Of a stretch of DNA of 7,418 nt, positions 1 through 6,831 are shown one piece after another. The translations under genes were made by a program, and so were the position numbers. Each line of letters begins with the position of its first letter. Positions within the stretch are counted from its first letter, which is position 1. The stretch is from Phycisphaerae bacterium (lineage in GTDB: Bacteria > Planctomycetota > Phycisphaerae > UBA1845 > Fen-1342): NCBI GenBank assembly GCA_026984555.1, contig JALSRY010000726.1, forward strand, positions 1 to 7,418, read 5' to 3'. The notes beneath the pieces were generated by a model. The model saw nothing but the letters and a program-made list of their open reading frames with translations, was not told the origin of the DNA and ran no database searches.

Positions 1-1074
1 TGCCACGGGGATCCCGCGACGGCGGCGGCGTTGTGGGGGCACGACGACGGCACGGACCCGACCGGTCACAAGATGGAAAACTGGAAGGTCGGCGAGGTAC
101 ACGGCGCGTTCGAGATCATACAGAGCCTGGACGCCGCCAATGCCCAGATCTGGGCGTCGCTGCTCAAGGGCGGCGGCGTGCTCGCGCTACTGGTGGTCCT
201 GGCGGGCATCAGTTTCTATTTCCTCACCTCGCGCAGCGTCATCAAGCCCTTGCGGCACATCATCAACGGGCTGACGGAGGGGGCGGAGCAGGTCAACGAC
301 GCCGCGGCCCAGGTGGCGGCATCGTCGCAGAGCACGGCCGAGGGGGCCAGTATGCAGGCTTCGTCGATCGAGCAGACCAGCAGTGCGCTCGAGGAGATGG
401 CGGCGCAGACCCGCAGTAACGCCGAGCATGCCCAGCAGGCGAGCGAGCTGGCGAATAATACCCGCCAGATGGCCGAGAAGGGCAACCAGACGATGGGGCA
501 GCTCGATCACGCGATGACCGCCATCAACGAGTCGTCCGCGGAGATCAGCAAGATCATCAAGATCATCGAGGAGATCGCGTTCCAGACGAACCTGCTGGCG
601 CTCAACGCCGCCGTCGAGGCCGCCCGGGCCGGCGAACACGGCAAGGGCTTCGCGGTGGTGGCCGACGAGGTTCGCAACCTCGCCCAGCGCAGCGCCGAAG
701 CCGCGCGCGACACCAACCGCCTCATCAGCGAATCGGTCGAGCGTGCCCGCGAGGGTTCGCAGGTGAGCGACTCGGCGGCGCAAATACTGCGCCAGGTGGT
801 CGACAACGTTTCGCAGGTGGCGGACCTGATCAACGGGATCAGCGCGGCATCGAACGAGCAGGCCCAGGGTGTGGACCAGATCAACAGCGCGGTGGCGACG
901 ATGGACAAGGTGACCCAGCAGAACGCCGCCGGTGCCGAGCAGGCCGCCGCCGCCGCCGAGGAACTGACCGGCATGGCCAATTCGATGCGGGATCAGTTCG
1001 TGGCGGAGTTGGTGCGGATCGTGGAAGGGGGGCATGCGCCGGTGAGCAGCGGCCCGCAGGGAGACGAGCTGTGA
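1..1074 (+). CDS. Methyl-accepting chemotaxis protein with probable c-heme (DUF3365/Tll0287-like) sensor domain, 5' partial
   Basis: Transmembrane chemoreceptor that would pass a periplasmic signal to a CheA/CheW array. The frame is open to base 1, so the start and most of the sensor lie outside the window. The first visible residues are CHGDP, followed about 20 residues later by [10 protein letters not shown]. This matches the end of DUF3365/Tll0287-like domains, where CxxCH binds heme c; the first Cys of the motif would be just upstream (inferred). One membrane helix follows (about nt 166-228), then IKPL with no full HAMP, then a long alpha-helical signalling hairpin. The tip, [21 protein letters not shown] (about nt 571-633) followed by [17 protein letters not shown], is nearly invariant in this family. 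Two sites fit the [AS]xx[EQ]Qxx[AS] methylation/deamidation pattern: Glu-Gln at 370-375 and 937-942, one per arm. The C-terminus lacks a WxxF-type CheR tether. cheD lies 163 bases downstream and may act on this receptor. Confidence 0.95.
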   Translation, partial: CHGDPATAAALWGHDDGTDPTGHKMENWKVGEVHGAFEIIQSLDAANAQIWASLLKGGGVLALLVVLAGISFYFLTSRSVIKPLRHIINGLTEGAEQVNDAAAQVAASSQSTAEGASMQASSIEQTSSALEEMAAQTRSNAEHAQQASELANNTRQMAEKGNQTMGQLDHAMTAINESSAEISKIIKIIEEIAFQTNLLALNAAVEAARAGEHGKGFAVVADEVRNLAQRSAEAARDTNRLISESVERAREGSQVSDSAAQILRQVVDNVSQVADLINGISAASNEQAQGVDQINSAVATMDKVTQQNAAGAEQAAAAAEELTGMANSMRDQFVAELVRIVEGGHAPVSSGPQGDEL

Positions 1075-1237
1075 CCCGCGGGGTGTTTTCGGACGCCGGC
1101 GCGGGATGCTGTCGCTGTCGAGGTCGGTAGGGGCGGGTTTTCCGCGGTTTGCTGGCGTGACGCGGCGAGCGTTCCGATGCACCGGGCGGCGGATGTGGAC
1201 GAGTTTTCACAGGCCTCGGCGATCGTGAGAGAAGAGC

Positions 1238-1750
1238 GTGGCTGAACTAACGGTCAATAAGGTGCTGGGTCGCAAGAGCATCGTGGTCGATATCGCCGAC
1301 CTCGCCGTCTCGAAAGACCCCGGAGCCGTGCTGATAACGTACTCGCTGGGTAGTTGCATCGGCGTGAGTGTGTGGGATCCGGTGGCGAAGGTCGCCGGGT
1401 TGCTGCACTACATGTTGCCCGATTCGACGATCTCGCCCGAGAAGGCCGCCAAGAATCCGGCGATGTTCTGCGACACGGGGATTCCCAGGTTGTTCCGGGC
1501 GGCATACGAGCTGGGCGCGACCAAGCAACGCATGGTCGTCAAGATCGCCGGGGGGTCCCAACTGCTCGACGACAACGGCACATTCAACATCGGCAAACGC
1601 AACTATCTCGCCCTGCGCAAGATCTTCTGGAAGAACGGCGTCATGATCAAAAGCGAAAACGTGGGCGGCTCGGTCAGCCGCACGATGAAAATCTGCGTGG
1701 CCGACGGGGCCGTCACGCTCAAGACGCGCGCCGGGGAGAAACCGCTATGA
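1238..1750 (+). CDS. cheD: CheD, chemoreceptor glutamine deamidase
   Basis: Cytoplasmic enzyme of 170 residues that converts particular receptor glutamines to glutamate during chemotactic adaptation; in some bacteria it also partners with CheC. The sequence shows the family signature ITYSLGSCIGVSVWDP followed by GLLHYMLP. Thr34, Cys40 and His57 have the same spacing as the catalytic Thr21/Cys27/His44 of Thermotoga CheD, so the thiol active site looks intact. The C-terminal half has the usual KIAGG, FNIGKRN and GGxxxR motifs. Length is normal for the family. The start is GTG at 1238, behind a purine-rich run (1227-1236); no better in-frame start precedes the conserved core. The stop overlaps the next start (ATGA, 1747-1750), so the HDOD gene is probably translationally coupled. 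No CheC is visible. Confidence 0.96.
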   Translation: MAELTVNKVLGRKSIVVDIADLAVSKDPGAVLITYSLGSCIGVSVWDPVAKVAGLLHYMLPDSTISPEKAAKNPAMFCDTGIPRLFRAAYELGATKQRMVVKIAGGSQLLDDNGTFNIGKRNYLALRKIFWKNGVMIKSENVGGSVSRTMKICVADGAVTLKTRAGEKPL

Positions 1751-2601
1751 TTACGCTCGCGCCCGAATACCTCGTGGAGCGTGCCGATTCGCTGCCCAAG
1801 CTGCCCGACACGACGCTCCGCCTCATCAACGTGGTCAACAATCCGGACAGCTCCCTCGACGAAATCGTCGAGATCATCCGCTACGACCAGACCGTCACCA
1901 CCGAGCTGCTGCGCTTGTGCAACTCGGCGTTCTTCGCGCTCAGCCGCAAGATCTCGTCGATCGACGACGCGGTTCGTTACGTCGGCACCGCCAAGCTGAT
2001 GCAGCTCGTGATGGCCGCGCACACCCAGGCCCTGCTCAGCCCCGAACAAGCCGGCTACGGCTTGCGGCCCGGGGCGCTCTGGTGCCATTCGATCGGCGTG
2101 GCCGTCGGCTGCCAACTCATGGCCCAACGGGCCGGCATGAAGGACCGCGGCACGCTGTTCACCGTCGGACTCCTGCACGACATGGGCAAGATCGTTCTCA
2201 ACGAGAACATCTCCGTAACCTACTCGGGCATCGTCCGCATGGTCAACGACATGGGCATCAGCTTCCTCGAAGCCGAACAGCGGATGCTCGGTGTGACCCA
2301 TCCCGAGGTCGGCGAGATGGTCGCCCAGCGCTGGAAACTACCCGACCCCATCCCGCAGTGCATCCGCTACCACCATGAGCCGGACGCGCTGCCCGAGCCC
2401 GACCCGATGGTCGATATCGTCCACCTCGCCGACGCCGCTTGCCGCGTGATGGGCATCGGCGGGGGCGACGACAGCCCGATGTACCGGGTGGTTCCCGCCG
2501 TCCTCGAACGCACCGGCCTGAAGGAGACCGACATCGAGCAGGTCGGCGCCGAGGTCGTTGTCGAAGTGAAATCGATCCAGGAACTCTTTGGAATCCAGTA
2601 G
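1747..2601 (+). CDS. HDOD-domain signalling protein
   Basis: Stand-alone HDOD (HD-related output domain) protein of 284 residues, with no receiver or GGDEF domain attached. HDOD proteins act in bacterial signal transduction, often beside chemotaxis or two-component genes, and their biochemical output is mostly unknown. The N-terminal helical half carries the typical LPxLPDTTLRLINVV, YDQTVTTELLRLCNSAFF and ISSIDDAVRYVG segments (residues 17-80). The HD-like half has WCHS (His114), LLHDMGK (His144-Asp145), THPEVGE (His185), RYHH (His209-His210) and HLADA (Asp229), so most classical HD metal ligands appear kept. The ATG overlaps the cheD stop and has GGGGAGA (1733-1739) upstream. A longer reading back into cheD in this frame is rejected, because it only shadows cheD. 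Its place between cheD and a CheY-like gene suggests a role in the same chemosensory pathway (inference). Confidence 0.93.
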   Translation: MITLAPEYLVERADSLPKLPDTTLRLINVVNNPDSSLDEIVEIIRYDQTVTTELLRLCNSAFFALSRKISSIDDAVRYVGTAKLMQLVMAAHTQALLSPEQAGYGLRPGALWCHSIGVAVGCQLMAQRAGMKDRGTLFTVGLLHDMGKIVLNENISVTYSGIVRMVNDMGISFLEAEQRMLGVTHPEVGEMVAQRWKLPDPIPQCIRYHHEPDALPEPDPMVDIVHLADAACRVMGIGGGDDSPMYRVVPAVLERTGLKETDIEQVGAEVVVEVKSIQELFGIQ

Positions 2602-2604
2602 GTG
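2600..2604 (+). promoter_or_regulatory. Ribosome binding site that decides the start of the CheY-like gene
   Basis: AGGTG overlaps the stop codon of the HDOD gene (TAG, 2599-2601) and sits 6 bases before ATG 2611. It favours ATG 2611 over the in-frame GTG at 2602, which would place the start inside this site and add only three residues before the conserved beta strand. Confidence 0.6.
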
Positions 2605-2610
2605 CGCCCC

Positions 2611-3036
2611 ATGCCCGCGAATATCCTCATCGTCGATGATTCCAAGGTCATGCGCCAGATGATCAAGCGCACGATCAACATGGCCGGACTCGACTACGAC
2701 GAAATCTACGAGGCCGGCAACGGGATCGAAGCCTTCGCCCAGCTCGCCCAACACGAGGTCGGCGTCGTCATCCTCGATATCAACATGCCCGTGATGAACG
2801 GGGTTCAATTCCTCGAACGCATGCACGACGATCCGCGGCTGTGCAACGTCCCCGTCGTGATCGCTTCCACCGAGGGCAGCGAAACCCGCATCGACGACCT
2901 GATGAAAAAAGGTGCCCAGGGGTACCTGCGCAAGCCCTTCCAGCCCGAACAACTGCGCGACACCCTTACGCCGTTGCTCGGCGTCCGCGAGGAAGGCGCC
3001 CCGGTGTTCGACGCCGGTGACGACATGGCATTCTGA
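2611..3036 (+). CDS. Single-domain CheY-like response regulator
   Basis: Receiver-only regulator of 141 residues, expected to be phosphorylated by a histidine kinase such as CheA and to signal by protein contact. All receiver landmarks are visible: acidic pair Asp9-Asp10 (ILIVDDS), phospho-acceptor Asp56 (VVILDINMP), Ser86 in the switch Thr/Ser position (VVIAST), Tyr105 and Lys108 (GYLRKPF). Each sits at the E. coli CheY position minus one or a few residues, so the active site is complete. The tail after the last helix (about 12 residues, ending DAGDDMAF) is slightly longer and more acidic than in E. coli CheY. No output domain follows. It begins 9 bases after the HDOD stop and is probably the last gene of the cheD-HDOD operon, since the next gene is convergent. 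Whether it binds the flagellar switch or serves another output cannot be told, so no gene symbol is given. Confidence 0.95.
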   Translation: MPANILIVDDSKVMRQMIKRTINMAGLDYDEIYEAGNGIEAFAQLAQHEVGVVILDINMPVMNGVQFLERMHDDPRLCNVPVVIASTEGSETRIDDLMKKGAQGYLRKPFQPEQLRDTLTPLLGVREEGAPVFDAGDDMAF

Positions 3037-3078
3037 CCCGTCGGCGTGCCGCTTGCCGCCATCTCCGTTTCCCGCCCG

Positions 3079-4278
3079 TCAGAACCGAATCGGCTCCACC
3101 TCCCGCACCGTCCATCGTCGTAACGCCGCCTGGTCCACCTCGACGCCCAATCCCCAACCGCGCAGGCGCCGACGTCGCCCGCCGGGACCGAACTGCACCG
3201 GCCGCCTCACGACATCGCCCCGCAGCAGGAACCGCCCGAACGCCCCCTCGACGAAACGCACCGTTGGGAGCGTTTCCAGCACCGCCACGCCCGCCGCCGC
3301 CAGAATGCTCGTCTCGCCCACCAAGCAACCGAGCTGGACGTCGCGGCCGGCGGCGAGGACCCGGCGCGCGATTTCCAGCGCGGGCAGCAGGCCGCCGTTC
3401 TTCGCCAGACGCACGTTGAAAACCCGCACGGCGCCCCCCCGCAAGAGCTCCTCGGCGTCTGCCGGCGTCAGCAGCGATTCGTCGGCGATGAGATCACAGT
3501 GCATCCGGGCGGCCAGCGCGGGTAACTGGTCGTCGCGGTCGGTCGGGAGCGGCTGTTCGAGCGCGCTCACGCCGCAACGTTCGAGCAACGGCAGGGCCTC
3601 GCGCGCCTGCGCCGCGGTCCATCCGCCGTTGGCGTCGGCCCGCAGCGTCAGACGCCCGGAGGCGAGACCTCGTTCGAGTCGGCGATAGGCCTGTCCGAGC
3701 CGTGCTTCCCAACCCGGGAGGGCGACCTTGATCTTGAAATCGCGCAGCCCGTAGCAGCGCTGAAGCCGCAGAATACGCGCCAGTTTTCGCTCGGATCGGC
3801 CAACCACCACACCGGAATAGCGCACGTTTCGCAAACATCCCGGCGGGCCGAAACCGGGCATGTCCAGCCAGCCGACCACTTCGGGCAGACGCCGGCGAAA
3901 CACCCGGCACCCGAGATCGAGCAGCGCCAGCTCGACCGCGCAACGGGCCGCGTTGGCCAGCCGCCCCTCGAGCAGCACCGGCAAACACCGCGCGAACTCG
4001 ACCACCTCGGCGAACGATTCGGCCCGCAAATCGAGTAAGCGCGGGGCCAGCTCCGTGCGGATGTCCTCCACCACCGTCTCGGCCGTCTCGCCGGTCACGT
4101 ATCGCCGCGCCAACGTTTCCCCATAGCCGACGTGCAGCCCGTAAGGTGCTTCGGCCGTCAGGGCCACCACGACCGGGTCGGCGGTGTTCCGGGCGGCGGC
4201 GGCGTGTTCGAAACGAAGCCGCATCGGAATCGCCAGCGGGTAGATATCGACGCGGCGGATACGCAGCGGAGCGTTCAT
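3079..4278 (-). CDS. Enolase-superfamily enzyme, muconate lactonizing/dipeptide epimerase-like subgroup
   Basis: A 399-residue member of the mandelate racemase/muconate lactonizing enzyme branch of the enolase superfamily. These enzymes abstract a proton alpha to a carboxylate using a divalent metal. The N-terminal capping domain spans about residues 1-130, then the barrel. Catalytic motifs appear in order with near-standard spacing: KIK (Lys182, Lys184), DANGGW (Asp215), LEQP (Glu241), IADES (Asp266) and RLAKNGG (Lys293). This is the two-lysine, three-carboxylate set of the muconate lactonizing subgroup. The late loop reads GCLVGETSILAAAG, then VEGAFG, where dipeptide epimerases usually have a DxD-type motif, so dipeptide specificity is doubtful and the substrate is unknown. 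ATG 4278 overlaps the stop of the lipoprotein gene (ATGA), which supports this start and co-expression. The frame is open further upstream but shows only antisense-like residues. MenC or cycloisomerase activity is possible but not indicated. Confidence 0.9.
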   Translation of the reverse strand: MNAPLRIRRVDIYPLAIPMRLRFEHAAAARNTADPVVVALTAEAPYGLHVGYGETLARRYVTGETAETVVEDIRTELAPRLLDLRAESFAEVVEFARCLPVLLEGRLANAARCAVELALLDLGCRVFRRRLPEVVGWLDMPGFGPPGCLRNVRYSGVVVGRSERKLARILRLQRCYGLRDFKIKVALPGWEARLGQAYRRLERGLASGRLTLRADANGGWTAAQAREALPLLERCGVSALEQPLPTDRDDQLPALAARMHCDLIADESLLTPADAEELLRGGAVRVFNVRLAKNGGLLPALEIARRVLAAGRDVQLGCLVGETSILAAAGVAVLETLPTVRFVEGAFGRFLLRGDVVRRPVQFGPGGRRRRLRGWGLGVEVDQAALRRWTVREVEPIRF

Positions 4279-5228
4279 GGACCTGTCACGGCGCCGCGCT
4301 GGCGAGGGATCGGCCAGACCCCGGTGGCGCGCATCGCCCGCTCGGCGTCCGCGCCGTAGAGCACATCGAGCACCGCCCGGGCTGCGGGCGTCGGCGGCGA
4401 CGAAACGTACACGTAGATCACCTTCGCCAGACCGTACTTCTCCGATTCGATCTCTTCGAGTGACGGCCACGCGGGCGGAGCGGTACGCTCCATCCGCAAC
4501 CCGAGATAGCGCGCCGGTCCGTCGAACCCGATGCTCGCGAAACCCAGTGCCGACCGATCATGCGCGACGGCATCCACGATCGCCGCATCGGTGGGCAGCG
4601 CCTCCCACGTCGGTTTGTCGATCCAGAGACGGGCCTGGCGCATCAGAATCTCGCCGCCGCGCGTGGCTTTCTCCGGACCGATCAGGCGGATCGGTCCGGC
4701 AAACGGGCCGATCTCGCCCCAGTCGGTGATCTTCCGGCGCAACAGCAGCTTGATGTGCCCCGCGAAGATGCTGTCGGTCGGGTTCGCCGGGTTCACGTAG
4801 AACGCGTAGCCGTAAAACCCCACCCGCCAGCCACGCACGTCGCGCGGACCGTACTTGTGGACTTCCCGCGGCGTCATCAGGCGGTCCGTACAAGCGACGT
4901 CGCACTCGCCTTTTTCGAGATGTTCGAACCCCGCCTCGGACCAGGCCACCGGCTCGACCCGCTCGACGGCAAAACGCATCGCTTTCGATTCGCCCAGCCA
5001 CGACTCGACCAGTTCCAGCGGGATTTGCGCTCCCGCCAGTCGCACGGCAACCCGCGGCGGCGGAGCCGCGGTGCGACAGCCGGCGAGAGCGGCGACCAGC
5101 AGCGTACCGGCCGCAACGAGTCCGGGGGCGAAAACCGGGGGGCCGGGCCGCCGGTGGGGTGAGGCCCCGGCGGGGGCGGGAGCGCCCGATTTGGCGTTCG
5201 TCCGGTCGCCACGTACACTGTCGCCCAC
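4275..5228 (-). CDS. PstS-like periplasmic-binding-fold lipoprotein
   Basis: About 317 residues. A hydrophobic stretch ends in the lipobox LAGC (Cys51), so the mature protein is probably anchored to a membrane and faces the periplasm. The body resembles the PBP-like family of phosphate-type binding proteins: DVACTDRLMTPREV, YAFYVNPANPTDSIFAGHIK, then KITDWGEIG, PIRLIGPE, and ALGFASIGF near residue 230. The loop that in PstS reads SGT is KATRGGE here, so phosphate binding is doubtful. No ABC permease or ATPase gene lies nearby. The start is uncertain. GTG 5228 gives an unusually long, Arg- and Pro-rich region of about 35 residues before the signal helix and has no clear ribosome binding site, yet no ATG, GTG or TTG lies closer to the helix. 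TTG 5237 is an alternative. The stop overlaps the enolase-superfamily gene (ATGA), suggesting the two work together, perhaps sensing or capturing a substrate (inference). Confidence 0.82.
   Translation of the reverse strand: MGDSVRGDRTNAKSGAPAPAGASPHRRPGPPVFAPGLVAAGTLLVAALAGCRTAAPPPRVAVRLAGAQIPLELVESWLGESKAMRFAVERVEPVAWSEAGFEHLEKGECDVACTDRLMTPREVHKYGPRDVRGWRVGFYGYAFYVNPANPTDSIFAGHIKLLLRRKITDWGEIGPFAGPIRLIGPEKATRGGEILMRQARLWIDKPTWEALPTDAAIVDAVAHDRSALGFASIGFDGPARYLGLRMERTAPPAWPSLEEIESEKYGLAKVIYVYVSSPPTPAARAVLDVLYGADAERAMRATGVWPIPRQRGAVTGP
5191..5219 (+). promoter_or_regulatory. Probable sigma70-type promoter of asnS
   Basis: TTGGCG (5191-5196), a 17-base spacer and TACACT (5214-5219) match four of six consensus positions in each box at ideal spacing. 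Transcription would begin near 5226, giving a leader of roughly 30 bases. The promoter lies within the first codons of the divergent lipoprotein gene if that gene starts at GTG 5228. Confidence 0.5.
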
Positions 5229-5243
5229 GGGTGCCAAAAGACG

Positions 5244-5249
5244 AAAGGA
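5244..5249 (+). promoter_or_regulatory. Ribosome binding site of asnS
   Basis: AAAGGA lies 9 bases before ATG 5259 and supports that start. Confidence 0.65.
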
Positions 5250-5258
5250 ACGCCTGCG

Positions 5259-6767
5259 ATGGCAACGGAAACGACGATTTGCGAGCTTTCCAACCATGTC
5301 GGCCAAACGGTAACACTTCGCGGCTGGCTCTACAACAGTCGCTCGAGCGGCAAGCTGCTGTTCCTGATCGTCCGGGACGGGACGGGGCTGTGCCAGTGTG
5401 TGCTCGAAAAGACCGACGCGAACGCCGAAATGTTCCAGCAGGCCCGTCGACTCGGGCAGGAATCCTCGCTGGCCGTCACCGGCTGCGTGCGGGTGGACGA
5501 GCGGGCGCCCGGGGGCCACGAACTGGCCCTCAGCGATGTACAGGTCATCCAGGCGGTCGAGGGTTACCCGATCACGAAGAAGGCTCATGGTGTCGATTTC
5601 CTCATGAAGCACCGCCACCTGTGGCTTCGTTCGCGCCGGCAGTGGGCCATCATGCGTATCCGCTCGACGCTGGTCGATGCGATCCGCCGGTTCTTCAACG
5701 ACCGCGGTTTCGTGCTGATCGACACGCCGATTTTCGCACCTTCCGCCGGCGAGGGGGCCCAGACGCTCTTCGAGGTGGACTACTACGGGGAGCCGGTTTA
5801 CCTGGCCCAGACCGGACAACTCTACGTCGAAGCCGCGTTGATGGCCCATCGCAAGGTTTACTGCTTCGGTCCGACGTTTCGCGCCGAGAAGAGCAAGACC
5901 CGCCGGCATCTGACCGAGTTCTGGATGGTCGAGCCGGAGATCGCGTTCGCCGAGCTCGATGACGTGATCGCCCTGGCCGAGGATTTCGTCTGCGCCCTGG
6001 TCGAACGCGTGTTGGCCGAGCGCCGCCCGGAGCTGGAGTTGCTCGGACGCGACCCGGCGGCACTGGAGCGGATCACGAAGCCGTTTTACCGGCTGACCTA
6101 CGGCGAGGTGGTGGAGCTGTTGCGTGGCGAGCGGGTGCGGGCGCGGTTCGAGGCGGACCTGGCGGCCGCCCGGACGCGCGTCGCCGAGTTGCAACGAACG
6201 ATCAAGGAAAAAGAGGCCGAGCGGGCCGCGCCGGGCGTCAAGAAGTGGAAAGCCGAAAAGCTGGCCCGGGAGATTCTCGCCGCTCGTGAAGAGCTCGCCG
6301 AGCAGGAAGAAGCCGTCCGCAACATCCCCCACCACATGGAGCTGGCGGCGAACTTCGAGTGGGGCAGCGACCTGGGCGGCTCCGACGAAACCGTCATCGC
6401 CCGGCTCCACGACCGCCCGGTTTTCGTTACGCACTACCCGGCGGCGTGCAAGGCCTTCTACATGAAGCGCAACGCGGATGATCCACGCGTGGCCAACTGC
6501 TTCGACCTGCTCGCACCGGAGGGTTACGGCGAGATCATCGGCGCGTCGCAGCGCGAAGACGACCTGGCGGCACTGCTGGAGCGCATGGAGGAAGAGGGAC
6601 TGGACCCCACGCCGTACCAGTGGTACCTCGACCTGCGGCGTTACGGTACCGTTCCGCACGGGGGATTCGGCCTGGGTGTCGAACGTACCATCGCGTGGAT
6701 CTGCGGTCTCAAGCACCTGCGCGAGACCATTCCCTTCCCCCGCATGATGGGCCGCTTGTACCCCTGA
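5259..6767 (+). CDS. asnS: Asparaginyl-tRNA synthetase with a coiled-coil insertion
   Basis: Class IIb synthetase of 502 residues that attaches asparagine to tRNA-Asn in the cytoplasm. Residues 1 to about 105 form the OB-fold anticodon-binding domain (VTLRGWLYNSRSSGKLLFLIVRDG). Class II motif 1 is near residues 143-161. Motif 2 reads FRAEKSKTRRHLTEFWMVEPE (208-228), and motif 3 reads GFGLGVERTIAW (469-480) with its Arg477. KAFYMK (398-403) and the EFWMVEPE form of motif 2 favour AsnRS over AspRS. Bacterial AsnRS is usually about 430-470 residues. The excess here is a block at about residues 293-362, rich in Glu, Lys, Arg and Ala in a heptad-like pattern, in place of the short link before the FEWGSDL strand. 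Removing it restores a normal length and reading frame, so it is an in-frame insertion rather than a break. The gene has its own promoter and is divergent from the lipoprotein gene. The protein ends in the usual FPRMMGRLYP. Confidence 0.97.
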   Translation: MATETTICELSNHVGQTVTLRGWLYNSRSSGKLLFLIVRDGTGLCQCVLEKTDANAEMFQQARRLGQESSLAVTGCVRVDERAPGGHELALSDVQVIQAVEGYPITKKAHGVDFLMKHRHLWLRSRRQWAIMRIRSTLVDAIRRFFNDRGFVLIDTPIFAPSAGEGAQTLFEVDYYGEPVYLAQTGQLYVEAALMAHRKVYCFGPTFRAEKSKTRRHLTEFWMVEPEIAFAELDDVIALAEDFVCALVERVLAERRPELELLGRDPAALERITKPFYRLTYGEVVELLRGERVRARFEADLAAARTRVAELQRTIKEKEAERAAPGVKKWKAEKLAREILAAREELAEQEEAVRNIPHHMELAANFEWGSDLGGSDETVIARLHDRPVFVTHYPAACKAFYMKRNADDPRVANCFDLLAPEGYGEIIGASQREDDLAALLERMEEEGLDPTPYQWYLDLRRYGTVPHGGFGLGVERTIAWICGLKHLRETIPFPRMMGRLYP

Positions 6768-6831
6768 TCCGGCTTGCGTTGGTCGGTTGCACGGATTCCG
6801 CCGGCCTGGCGTGCGGGGGAAACGCTCGGGC

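Noticed and set aside
1074..1089. Possible terminator after the chemoreceptor: ACCC-GCG-GGGT followed by GTTTT
   Set aside because: The stem is only four bases, overlaps the stop codon, and the T run is short; too weak to call.
187..1182. Long open frame on the - strand opposite the chemoreceptor
   Set aside because: It is an antisense shadow in GC-rich DNA; its Arg/His/Leu-rich translation shows no family features, while the + strand is an unmistakable chemoreceptor.
1354..1746. N-terminal extension of the HDOD frame back into cheD
   Set aside because: The extra 131 residues are an out-of-frame reading of cheD. The HDOD homology begins right after ATG 1747, which has a good ribosome binding site and an ATGA overlap.
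4279..4470. Upstream extension of the enolase-superfamily gene
   Set aside because: The extra 64 residues are an Arg-rich shadow of the lipoprotein C-terminus. ATG 4278 gives the overlapping ATGA and starts right before the conserved N-terminal strand.
5229..6716. Very long - strand open frame joining the lipoprotein to sequence antisense to asnS
   Set aside because: Everything above about 5240 is antisense to the conserved synthetase and has no protein-like features; only the part from the lipobox region downstream is supported.
6768..6831. Terminator between the convergent asnS and DUF423 genes
   Set aside because: Only short GC inverted repeats without a T run on either strand; no convincing intrinsic terminator.
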